Assembly (NCBI RefSeq): GCF_014698015.1 | Contig: NZ_JACXBS010000007.1 | Location: 62,001-126,000 of the forward strand | DNA length: 64,000 bases | Origin: Kocuria sp. cx-455 | GTDB lineage: Bacteria > Actinomycetota > Actinomycetes > Actinomycetales > Micrococcaceae | Direction of reading: 5' to 3' | In this document: piece after piece, positions 45,781-53,690 of the stretch | Position numbering within the stretch: the stretch's first letter is position 1 | Layout: each line of letters opens with the position of its first letter | Position numbers and translations under genes: made by a program | The notes under the pieces: generated by a model | What the model was told of the DNA's origin: nothing | The model's input: the letters and a program-made list of their open reading frames with translations, nothing else | Database searches by the model: none

Positions 45781-47210
45781 CACAATCCATTCTCGGGGCG
45801 CAAGACGCCTCCGCCACTCCCGCCGACGCCGCCAGCGGCTCGGCGGGGGCCGTCCCGGCCGGCGCGAGCCTGCCGACCGCGTTCTACCAGCGAGCGGATC
45901 TGGTGCTCGCAGGCACCGACGCGGACCTGGCACGGTTCTTCCCGGGTGATTCCGGGGTTCGCCAGCCCGTGCACACGTGCTACATCCCGGCCGACCTCGT
46001 CACCGTGGACACCCCCGCCGAATGGGGCCGCGCCGCACAGGCCGCCGCCGATGAAGCGGGCGGACTCCGAGAGCTCGCCGAACTGGCGGGTCTCACCGGG
46101 CACGGCGCGAGCGACGTCGTGGATCGCGTGGCCGCCAAGTTGCAGACCGAACCGATTGAGGACCTGCGGCTGGACCTCGAAGACGGGTTCGGCAACCGCT
46201 CCGACGGCGAAGAGGATGCCGCCGCGGCCCAGGCCGCGCGCACCGTGGCGCAGTTCGCGATCAACAGGGCCGGCGGTTCCGCGCCGGCACCGGCCTTCGC
46301 GGGCATTCGATTCAAATGTTTCGAAGAGGCCACCCGGGCCCGCGGACTCCGGTCCCTGGACGTTTTCGTCAGCACCCTGGTGCGCGAGGGCGGTCTCATC
46401 GAGGCGGGCGTGAGCTCGGACGGTTTGCCCGACGGACTCGTGCTGACGCTGCCCAAGGTTTCCTCCGTGGAACAGGTGCAGGTCATGGTCGAGGCCTGCC
46501 AGGCTCTCGAGGACACGTTGGGCTTGCCCAACGGGAGACTGCGCTTCGAGATCCAAATGGAAACGGCCCCCATGATCCTGGGGTTGGACGGCACGTGCCT
46601 GATCCCCGCGATGCTGCACACCGCCCAGGGCCGGGCAACGTCACTGCACTACGGCACCTACGACTATTCGGCGTCCCTGGGGATCTCCGCACAGTTCCAG
46701 TCCATGGAACATCCCGCGGCGGACTTCGCCAAGAACGTCATGCAGGTGGCAGTGGCCGGTACGGGTGTGCACCTGTCCGACGGTTCCACCAACCAGTTGC
46801 CCGTGGGGGACACCGCCCAGCGCCGTGACTCCTGGGCATTGCACGCGCGCCTGGTCCGCCGCTCGCTCGAACGTGGCTACTACCAGGGCTGGGATCTGCA
46901 CGCCCACCAGCTGCCCACGCGGTTCTTGACCAACTACGCCTTCTACCGCGATGGTTTCGACGCCGCCGCCCACCGCCTGGAGGTCTACTCCCGCCGGTCG
47001 GCACCCGGCATCGAAGCCGCCGATGTGGCCGATGAACCAGCCACCGCTCGCGCCCTGGCCCGCTACATCCTGCGGGGCACGCTGTGCGGTGCGGTGACCG
47101 AGGACGAGCTGCGCGCCGCCGGCTTGGCCCCGGAAACGGTGAACTCGGTCGCCAAGACGGGCGTGGTGGCGTCGAACGCTGAACATTCCGAACTAGGAGG
47201 AACACGATGA
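45777..47210 (+). CDS. HpcH/HpaI aldolase/citrate-lyase family protein (DUF6986-like)
   Basis: 477 residues with the TIM-barrel CitE-like core: RLDLEDGFGNRSDGEED near residue 125 with metal-binding acidic residues, LPKVSSVEQVQ near residue 225, RFEIQMETAPMIL near residue 255 and SLHYGTYDYSASLG near residue 285. CitE-like proteins cleave or form C-C bonds using acyl-CoA or 2-oxo acids. The start is the GTG at 45777 that overlaps the aceB stop (GTGA), preceded by GGAAGG; the frame open to 45288 is not the gene. Being coupled to malate synthase and AllE, it should act on glyoxylate or a ureido derivative. Exact reaction unknown. Confidence 0.82.
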   Translation: MTQSILGAQDASATPADAASGSAGAVPAGASLPTAFYQRADLVLAGTDADLARFFPGDSGVRQPVHTCYIPADLVTVDTPAEWGRAAQAAADEAGGLRELAELAGLTGHGASDVVDRVAAKLQTEPIEDLRLDLEDGFGNRSDGEEDAAAAQAARTVAQFAINRAGGSAPAPAFAGIRFKCFEEATRARGLRSLDVFVSTLVREGGLIEAGVSSDGLPDGLVLTLPKVSSVEQVQVMVEACQALEDTLGLPNGRLRFEIQMETAPMILGLDGTCLIPAMLHTAQGRATSLHYGTYDYSASLGISAQFQSMEHPAADFAKNVMQVAVAGTGVHLSDGSTNQLPVGDTAQRRDSWALHARLVRRSLERGYYQGWDLHAHQLPTRFLTNYAFYRDGFDAAAHRLEVYSRRSAPGIEAADVADEPATARALARYILRGTLCGAVTEDELRAAGLAPETVNSVAKTGVVASNAEHSELGGTR

Positions 47211-48064
47211 GCGAACGCACCTACTGGGCGACCCACGGTGGCCACCCGCCACAAACCGATCTGCTGACCGACCGGGCCATGTTCAAGGAGGCCTACGCGG
47301 TGATTCCGCGGGGCACCCAGCGGGATATCGTGACCTCGTTCCTGCCGCATTGGGAAGGCACCAGGCTGTGGGTGCTCGCGCGGCCGCTGACCGGTTTCGC
47401 GGAGACGTTCTCCCAGTACCTCATGGAGGTTTCCCCCGGAGGCGGCTCGGACAAGCCCGAGGACGATCCGGATGCGGAAGCGGTGCTGTTCGTCATGGAA
47501 GGCTCCCTCGAGCTGACCCTGGGCGACGAGCCCGGTGACGACGACATTCACACCCTCAACCCCGGCGGCTATGCGTTCATCGCCCCCGGTGAAACGTGGA
47601 CCGTGCACAACCGCGGCTCCGAGGAAACTCGGTTCATGTGGGTGCGCAAGCGCTACCAGAAGGTCGCGGGCGTCGAGAAGCCGGAATCCTTCGTGACCAG
47701 CGATCAGGACGTGGAGCCCACACCCATGCCCGGAACCGAGGGTCGCTGGGCCACGTCGCGGTTCGTTGATCCGGCGGACGTGCGCCACGACATGCACGTG
47801 ACCATCGTGACGTTCCAGCCCGGCGGGATCATCCCGTTCGCAGAAACCCACGTGATGGAACACGGGCTCTACGTGCTCGAGGGCCAGGCCGTGTACCGGC
47901 TCAACGAAGACTGGGTCGAGGTACAGGAGGGCGACTTCATGTGGTTGCGCGCCTTCTGCCCGCAGGCTTGCTACGCCGGAGGCCCCAAACCCTTCCGCTA
48001 CCTGCTGTACAAGGACGTCAACCGCCACGCCCCGCTGACGTTGGGAGGCCACGCGGGGCGCTGA
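47207..48064 (+). CDS. allE: (S)-ureidoglycine aminohydrolase
   Basis: Manganese-dependent bicupin that hydrolyses S-ureidoglycine to S-ureidoglycolate and ammonia. 285 residues; two cupin repeats, the first around residues 65-145 and the second around 190-265, where the HVMEHGLYVLEGQAVYRLNEDW segment with the metal-binding His and Glu lies near residue 217. AGGAGGAAC precedes the ATG, which overlaps the previous stop by 4 bp. It completes the aceB-aldolase-allE unit. The enzymes before and after it in the pathway (allantoate amidohydrolase, ureidoglycolate lyase) are not in this window. Confidence 0.92.
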   Translation: MSERTYWATHGGHPPQTDLLTDRAMFKEAYAVIPRGTQRDIVTSFLPHWEGTRLWVLARPLTGFAETFSQYLMEVSPGGGSDKPEDDPDAEAVLFVMEGSLELTLGDEPGDDDIHTLNPGGYAFIAPGETWTVHNRGSEETRFMWVRKRYQKVAGVEKPESFVTSDQDVEPTPMPGTEGRWATSRFVDPADVRHDMHVTIVTFQPGGIIPFAETHVMEHGLYVLEGQAVYRLNEDWVEVQEGDFMWLRAFCPQACYAGGPKPFRYLLYKDVNRHAPLTLGGHAGR

Positions 48065-48083
48065 CGCCTGAGGGCTCAGGACC

Positions 48084-49130
48084 TCAGAACGTCTTGGCGT
48101 CTATGACGAAGCGGTAGCGTACGTCCGAGCCCACCACTCGGTCGTAGGCGTCGTTGATGTCATCGGCGTTGATGAGTTCGATCTCCGCCGTCACCCCGTG
48201 GTCGCCGCAGAAATCCAGCATCTCCTGGGTCTCGCGGATGCCGCCGATGTTGGAACCGGTCAGGGACTTGCGGCCGCCGATGAGCAGGGGGGCGCTCACC
48301 TCGAGGGGTTCGGTGGGCAGCCCCAGCAGCACCATGGCCCCGTGCGGACGCAGGGTGGCCATGAACTCCTGCACGTCGATGTGCGCCGAGACGGTGTTGA
48401 TGATGACGTCGAACACGCCCTTGTGGTTCTTGAGCGCCTCGGGGTCCTCCTTGCGGGCGATCCAGTCGGTCGCGCCGAAACGGCGGCCGTCCTCTTCCTT
48501 GGAACGGGTCTGGCTGATGACGGTCACCTCCGCGCCCATGGCCTTTGCGAGCTTCACGGCCACGTGCCCCAGGCCGCCCATGCCCACGACGGCCACCTTG
48601 GAGCCCTCGGTGACGCCCCACGTGCGCAGTGGGGAGTACGTGGTGATGCCGGCGCACAGCAGCGGCGTGGTGGCAGCCGGATCGAGGTTCTCGGGGATGT
48701 GCAGCGCGAACGCCTCGGACACCACGATCTCCGTGGCGTACCCGCCGTCCGTGGGACGGCCGTCGAAGCGGTCCACACCGTTGTACGTACCCACGGCGTT
48801 GGGGCAGTTGTTCTCCTCACCCTTCAGGCACCACTCGCACTCGCGGCAGGAATCCACCAGGCACCCCACGCCCGCGCGCTCGCCCTCGGTGAATTTCGAG
48901 ACCTCGGATCCGACCTCGGTGACGCGGCCGATGATCTCGTGGCCCGGGACCATGGGGAAGTCGATCGGCCCCCATTCCTCACGCACGGTGTGGATGTCCG
49001 AGTGGCAGATGCCGGCGAACTCGATTTCGATGCGGATGTCGTCCGGGCGCAGGTCCCGGCGCTCGATGGTGCCCTTCTCCAGAGGGGCGCCGGAAGCAAC
49101 GGCCTGATAGGCAGCAACGTTAGTAGTCAT
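48084..49130 (-). CDS. Zinc-dependent alcohol dehydrogenase, CAD/YahK type, NADP-linked
   Basis: 348 residues of the medium-chain dehydrogenase family. Catalytic zinc ligands are in AGICHSDIHT near residue 43 and PGHEIIGRV near residue 65; the structural zinc cysteines are in DSCRECEWC and the following ENNC. The coenzyme motif is GMGGLGHVAVK near residue 182. These are marks of the cinnamyl-alcohol/aldehyde reductase branch, which usually reduces aldehydes with NADPH. ATG 49130 is preferred over 49205. There is no ribosome site; TAGAGT lies 9-14 bases upstream. Convergent with allE and not clearly part of the purine pathway. Confidence 0.88.
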   Translation of the reverse strand: MTTNVAAYQAVASGAPLEKGTIERRDLRPDDIRIEIEFAGICHSDIHTVREEWGPIDFPMVPGHEIIGRVTEVGSEVSKFTEGERAGVGCLVDSCRECEWCLKGEENNCPNAVGTYNGVDRFDGRPTDGGYATEIVVSEAFALHIPENLDPAATTPLLCAGITTYSPLRTWGVTEGSKVAVVGMGGLGHVAVKLAKAMGAEVTVISQTRSKEEDGRRFGATDWIARKEDPEALKNHKGVFDVIINTVSAHIDVQEFMATLRPHGAMVLLGLPTEPLEVSAPLLIGGRKSLTGSNIGGIRETQEMLDFCGDHGVTAEIELINADDINDAYDRVVGSDVRYRFVIDAKTF

Positions 49131-49250
49131 GGGAGGAGACTCTAGACCCCGCTCATGGGGTACGTCATTGTCGGGGAAGGTGGTTCGCCGTGGGCGTGCG
49201 GTCATCCCGGGTCGGGCGGCGAGGGGACGGGCCCTAACGGCGCTGTCCCC

Positions 49251-49973
49251 TCACCGCCCGAACGGAAATCCCGTCAGGTCCTTCGGCAGCGGCGCAGCGT
49301 AGGTACGGGACTTGGAGGTCTTCAGCCCCAACCGCACGAGCGACTGTGCCACGGTCACCGCCGCAGCCACTCCATCCACCACGGGCACACCGCATTGTTC
49401 ACGCACGGCTGCTTCCAGGGCGGCCATGCCACCGCAGCCGAGCACGATCACTTCCGCGCGGTCCTCGTCAATGGTCCGCTGCGCCTCGGCCACGATGGAC
49501 TGGATCGCGGCGTTCTCATCCGCCTCCAGATCGAGTACCGAGGTGTTGGAGGCCCGCACGGATGCGCAGCGGTCCATGAGTCCCGCCAGCTGGAGCCGAT
49601 CCTCAATGAGGGGAACGGTGCGGTCCAGGGTGGTGACCACCGAATAGCTGCGGCCCACGAACGTGGCCATGGTTGCGGCTGCCTCGGTGATGTCCACGAC
49701 CGGCTGCTCCAACAGTTCCTGCAAACCCTCCCGGCCGTGTTCGCCGAATCCGGCTTGGATCACGGCGTCGAAGGGCTGGTCGTAGCTGAGCACGGCGTCC
49801 ATCACGCCCACCGCGGCGAGGTAGGACTCCATGTTCCCCTCGCACGAGGGTGCCCCGAAGTGCGGGGTCAGTCCCACGATGTCGACGCCGGGCTCGGCCA
49901 CTTTCCGCGCCGACTCCGCTATTGATTCCGTCATGGACTCCGTGGTGTTCACGTTGACCGTCAAAATACGCAT
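49251..49973 (-). CDS. Aspartate/glutamate-racemase family protein, probable allantoin/hydantoin racemase
   Basis: 240 residues; starts MRILTVNVNTTESMTES as in hydantoin racemases. The C-terminal catalytic cysteine is Cys180 in VLGCGGMA, but the N-terminal one is missing: AGFGEHG has Gly75 where ACFGDPG-type enzymes carry Cys. It lies 19 bp after the NCS1 permease gene on the same strand, with AGGAG before the ATG. Racemising R-allantoin to the S form would fit. With one catalytic Cys it might instead use another acid/base or act as a decarboxylase-type relative. Confidence 0.78.
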   Translation of the reverse strand: MRILTVNVNTTESMTESIAESARKVAEPGVDIVGLTPHFGAPSCEGNMESYLAAVGVMDAVLSYDQPFDAVIQAGFGEHGREGLQELLEQPVVDITEAAATMATFVGRSYSVVTTLDRTVPLIEDRLQLAGLMDRCASVRASNTSVLDLEADENAAIQSIVAEAQRTIDEDRAEVIVLGCGGMAALEAAVREQCGVPVVDGVAAAVTVAQSLVRLGLKTSKSRTYAAPLPKDLTGFPFGR

Positions 49974-49992
49974 GATGTTCTCCTAGTCGAAG

Positions 49993-51537
49993 TCAGTGAG
50001 TGGCGGCCACGGCAATGGACTCACCGTGCTGATCGGTGTATTCCAAGGACTTCTTGGCGGCGACCAGGTAGCACAGGGCCCCCAGCCCAGCGCCGATGAA
50101 CCAGGCGAATTCGCTGGCGGCGCTGAAACCGGGAAGAAGCGCGACAGCCATGGAAACCAGCGCAGCCGGGATGAACGCCGCGATCGCCCGAGGGTTCACG
50201 CCCTTGCGGTAGTAGTACTCGCCCTCCTGTGCGTCGATGTACAGCTGCGGCACATTGACCTTGGAACGGCGGATGATCCAGTAGTCGACCATGATGATGC
50301 CGAACAACGGCCCGAGCAGGGCCCCGAGGCCTCCCAGGAAGTACACGATCACCACGGGGGAGTTGTAGAGGTTCCACGGCAGGATCAACAACCCGATCAC
50401 CGCGGAGACGATGGCTGCCCGCGCGAAATTCAGTTTCCTGGGGAACATGTTGGTCAACGCGAAGGTGGGGGCCACGAAATTGGCCATGAGGTTCACGGCC
50501 ACCGTCAGGATCAACAGCGCAAGGGATGCCAGAACCAGGAACAGGGTGGAAGGGATCGTCTCCACGATGTCTGCCGGGGACGTGATGACCCTGCCGTCGA
50601 TCTTGAACTGCGCACCCGCCAGCGACACCACGATCAGACCGAACAGCAACATGTTGACGGGGATGCCCCAGAAATTTCCCCTCACGATGGAGCCACGGCT
50701 CTTGGCCGACCGGGTGAAGTCACAGAAGTTCAGGACGAAGGTGCCGTAGATCGAGACCCACAGGGAGCCGCCGCCCAGAATGTGAAGCCACATCTGCCCA
50801 CCCGTGAGGGGTGTGTCGGTGGACCAGGCAATGGCGAAATCAACTCGCAGCAACATCCAGATGGCCAGCGCGAGCATGGTGACCAGGATGATCGGGCCAG
50901 CGAAGGCCTCGTACTTCCTGATCATTTCCATGCCGTAGCAGATGATCACCACTTGAACGAGCCACAGCGCCAGGAAGCTGAGCCACCCCAGGGTGGACAA
51001 CCCGAGAAAACTGTTCGAGTCCAAGGATTCCAGCCCGGGCCACAATGCAATGAGCAGGACCCGCAACACCACTGACGCCAGATACGTCTGGATCCCGAAC
51101 CAGGCGATCGCCACGATACCGCGCACCCCCGCCGGTAGGTGAGCACCGTGGACACCGAAAGAAATGCGGCTCATCACCGGATACGGGACGCCCGTCTTCT
51201 GTCCCATGAAACCGGACAGACACAGCAGGAAGAAGAGCAACAACGCACCCACGCCCAGCGCGGTCAGCACCTGCCATGCCCCCAGCCCCAGGGCGAACAG
51301 CCCAATCGCGAAGGAGTAGTTGCCCAACGAATGAACGTCATTCGCCCACAAGGTGAAGATGCTGTACGCGCTCCAGGTGCGACCTTTCTGTTTCGTGGGG
51401 GCGAGGTCCACGTTGTACAACCGGTCACTGGTGATGGGCGGCGGCTCGGTTGCTACGCTGCCCGCCGAGTACTCCCCTCCGAAATCGGGCCGTCCGGCCA
51501 CTTCGGGGGACACTGCGAGAAGGTCCTTCTTGTCCAT
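49993..51537 (-). CDS. NCS1-family permease for allantoin or a related hydantoin
   Basis: Nucleobase/hydantoin:cation symporter of 514 residues with twelve membrane segments. The NCS1 marks NVDLAPTKQKGRTWSAYSIFTLWANDVHSLGNY near residues 43-75, the SRISFGVHGAHLPAGVR loop and GGSLWVSIYGTFVLNFCDFTR near residue 255 (substrate site) are visible. GGGAGA precedes the ATG. It begins the operon with the racemase and is divergent from hyi, with an AllR-type box in between. Allantoin is the likely substrate (PucI/AllW type). Confidence 0.9.
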   Translation of the reverse strand: MDKKDLLAVSPEVAGRPDFGGEYSAGSVATEPPPITSDRLYNVDLAPTKQKGRTWSAYSIFTLWANDVHSLGNYSFAIGLFALGLGAWQVLTALGVGALLLFFLLCLSGFMGQKTGVPYPVMSRISFGVHGAHLPAGVRGIVAIAWFGIQTYLASVVLRVLLIALWPGLESLDSNSFLGLSTLGWLSFLALWLVQVVIICYGMEMIRKYEAFAGPIILVTMLALAIWMLLRVDFAIAWSTDTPLTGGQMWLHILGGGSLWVSIYGTFVLNFCDFTRSAKSRGSIVRGNFWGIPVNMLLFGLIVVSLAGAQFKIDGRVITSPADIVETIPSTLFLVLASLALLILTVAVNLMANFVAPTFALTNMFPRKLNFARAAIVSAVIGLLILPWNLYNSPVVIVYFLGGLGALLGPLFGIIMVDYWIIRRSKVNVPQLYIDAQEGEYYYRKGVNPRAIAAFIPAALVSMAVALLPGFSAASEFAWFIGAGLGALCYLVAAKKSLEYTDQHGESIAVAATH

Positions 51538-51681
51538 GTGAGATCTCCCTGCGAGAACTTGTTCTGGTCGGCTCTTGCGTCACCGGCACCCTCGATAGAG
51601 GGTGGTTTCAAAGCGGAGACAGCGTCTGCCCACCGGCCTCCTCAAGTGGCGTGAACCACACAGTACGTGCCGGAAGTTCCG

Positions 51682-51709
51682 TTGACAAGAATTTATTTTC
51701 CGGTATATG
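51682..51709 (+). promoter_or_regulatory. Promoter with embedded AllR-type box towards hyi
   Basis: TTGACA (51682-51687) and TATATG (51704-51709) with a 16-bp spacer. The spacer contains AAGAATTTATTTTCCG (51687-51702), which resembles the box TGGAAATATTTTTCCA at 10 of 16 positions. Reads towards hyi with a leader of about 150 nt; the same box may also control the divergent NCS1 permease gene. Confidence 0.5.
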
Positions 51710-51803
51710 AAAGTGCGCGTCGCCGTATCCCTGGTGAACGTGCCCACCTCCCCCACAAGAGGGTTGACGGACGTCACATTGTCACCTAGTGTTTTTCACA
51801 GGA

Positions 51804-51819
51804 TAGAAATTAGATTCCA
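51804..51819 (+). promoter_or_regulatory. AllR/IclR-type box upstream of hyi
   Basis: TAGAAATTAGATTCCA, followed by CACAATCCGAAATAA. The box and the following bases align with those before uraD and the malic enzyme. Located 49 bp before the hyi start. Confidence 0.6.
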
Positions 51820-51868
51820 CAATCCGAAATAAGGTCTCCAGATGGGGCCGTTGCGCAGGAGGAAAACC

Positions 51869-52654
51869 GTGAGCTACACCGTCAACTCGTCGATCTTGCT
51901 GACCGATCTGCCCATCAACGACCGCCCGCAGGCTGTGGCCGACGCCGGTTTCACCCGCGCGGAATTCTGGTGGCCGTTTTCCACGCCCACTCCCTCGGAC
52001 GCCGAGATCCAGGATTTCGTGGCCGCGCTCAAGAACGCGGGTGTCCAACTGACCGGTTTGAACTTCTACGCCGGTGACATGCCCGGAGGTGAGCGCGGTG
52101 TGCTCTCCCAGCCGGCACGCTCGGACGAGTTCCAGGCCAACATCGACGCCGTGGTCACCATCGCCCAGGCCACCGGCTGCACGGCCTTCAACGCGCTCTA
52201 CGGCAACCGCCTGGAGGGCGAGGACGCCGCGGAGCAGGACCGGATCGGTGTCGAAAACCTGCAGCGCGCGGCGGACGCCGTGGCGCCCTTGGGCGGCGTC
52301 GTGCTGCTCGAACCCGTCTCCGGAACCGAGGCGTACCCGCTCAAGACCGCCGCGGACGCCCTTGCCATCATCGAGAAGGTGGGCCGTGACAACGTCAAGC
52401 TGTTGGCCGACTTCTACCACTTGGCCGTCAACGGTGACGATGTGGAGCGCGTCATCGAGGATCACGCCGCTGACTTCGGCCACATCCAGATCGCGGACAA
52501 CCCGGGCCGCAATGAACCCGGCACCGGTGAGCTGCCGCTCGAGACGTGGATCAACCGCTCCCGCGAACTCGGCTACAACGGCGTGATCGGCCTGGAGTAC
52601 AAGGCTTCGCAAGAGGATCCCTTCGCGTGGCTGCCCCGTGAGAAGCGCGCCTGA
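51869..52654 (+). CDS. hyi: Hydroxypyruvate isomerase
   Basis: Interconverts hydroxypyruvate and tartronate semialdehyde in the glycerate pathway. 261 residues, AP-endonuclease-2-type TIM barrel. Motifs: RAEFWWPF near residue 31, the metal-site Glu in LLEPVSGTEAYPL near residue 143, LADFYHLAVNGDD near residue 178 and HIQIADNPGRNEPGTGE near residue 208. The GTG at 51869 with AGGAGG 6 bp upstream is chosen over ATG 51842. First gene of hyi-glxR-gcl-glxK-allB. Confidence 0.93.
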   Translation: MSYTVNSSILLTDLPINDRPQAVADAGFTRAEFWWPFSTPTPSDAEIQDFVAALKNAGVQLTGLNFYAGDMPGGERGVLSQPARSDEFQANIDAVVTIAQATGCTAFNALYGNRLEGEDAAEQDRIGVENLQRAADAVAPLGGVVLLEPVSGTEAYPLKTAADALAIIEKVGRDNVKLLADFYHLAVNGDDVERVIEDHAADFGHIQIADNPGRNEPGTGELPLETWINRSRELGYNGVIGLEYKASQEDPFAWLPREKRA

Positions 52655-52751
52655 CCGGGGCGCACCCTCGAATCACGCGCCATCAACAGCGCACCAAGAC
52701 CAAACACCCGTCACACCCGCGGATCACCGCAGAACGTCTAAGGAGAACATC

Positions 52752-53636
52752 ATGGCCAAGGTTGCAGTTATCGGACTGGGCATCATGGGCCTTCCCATGG
52801 CCAAGAACCTCGTCACGGCCGGCCACCAGGTGACCGGTTACAACCGCTCCCCCGAGAAGGTTCAGGAGCTCGCCCAGGCAGGCGGCACCGCTGCCGACTC
52901 CGTGGCCGAGGCCGTCAAGGACGCCGAGGTCATCATCACCATGGTTCCGGACTCCCCGGACGTCCAGGACGTGGTGGGGGGCGAGGACGGCGTGTTCGCC
53001 AATGCCCCGCAGGGTGCCCTGTGGATCGACGCGTCCACCATCCGCCCGGACGTCGCCGTGAACCTGGCCGAGGCCGCCCGCGAAGCCGGTATCCGCCCGC
53101 TGGACGCCCCGGTCTCCGGTGGCGAGCAGGGCGCGATCGACGCCGCGCTGTCCATCATGGTGGGTGGCGAGGCCGCCGATTTCGAGGCCGCTCAGGAAGT
53201 CCTCAACGGCGTGGGCAAGACCATTGTGCACGTGGGCCCCTCCGGCTCCGGCCAGACGGTCAAGGCCGCCAATCAGCTCATCGTGGCCGGCAACATCCAG
53301 TTGCTCGCCGAATCGGTCGTGTTCCTCGAAGCCTATGGTGTGGACACCGACGCCGCTCTGAAGGTCCTCGGCGGTGGCCTGGCCGGCTCGAAGGTTCTCG
53401 ATCAGAAGGGGCAGAAGATGCTTGATCGCAACTTCGACCCCGGTTTCCGTCTGGCCCTGCACAACAAGGACATGGGCATCGTCACCGCCGCCGCACGCGA
53501 GGCCGGCGTCACCATCCCGCTGGGCGCAGTCGTCGCCCAGTTGGTCTCCGCACTGGTCGCCCGCGGCGACGGCGGCCTGGACCACTCGGGTCTGTTCAAG
53601 CTCGCCAATGAACTCTCCGGCGGCGACAAGAAGTAG
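52752..53636 (+). CDS. glxR: 2-hydroxy-3-oxopropionate (tartronate semialdehyde) reductase
   Basis: Reduces tartronate semialdehyde to glycerate with NAD(P)H. 294 residues of the beta-hydroxyacid dehydrogenase family: GLGIMGLPMAKNL at the N-terminus binds the coenzyme, DAPVSGGEQGA near residue 121 binds substrate, and the catalytic Lys is in VKAANQLIVAGN near residue 171. The ATG at 52752 follows AAGGAG. It lies between hyi and gcl in the operon. Confidence 0.93.
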   Translation: MAKVAVIGLGIMGLPMAKNLVTAGHQVTGYNRSPEKVQELAQAGGTAADSVAEAVKDAEVIITMVPDSPDVQDVVGGEDGVFANAPQGALWIDASTIRPDVAVNLAEAAREAGIRPLDAPVSGGEQGAIDAALSIMVGGEAADFEAAQEVLNGVGKTIVHVGPSGSGQTVKAANQLIVAGNIQLLAESVVFLEAYGVDTDAALKVLGGGLAGSKVLDQKGQKMLDRNFDPGFRLALHNKDMGIVTAAAREAGVTIPLGAVVAQLVSALVARGDGGLDHSGLFKLANELSGGDKK

Positions 53637-53690
53637 TTCCCCGGCCCCTGCGGGCACGGTGGACCGAGACAAGATTTCAAGGAGAACATC

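Noticed and set aside
43549-45933. 794-codon open frame on the minus strand
   Set aside because: Antisense to malic enzyme and malate synthase, which have clear motifs; composition is that of a shadow frame.
48067-48080. Small CCTGAG/CTCAGG inverted repeat between allE and the alcohol dehydrogenase gene
   Set aside because: Only a 5- to 6-bp stem in a 19-bp convergent gap; too weak to call as a terminator.
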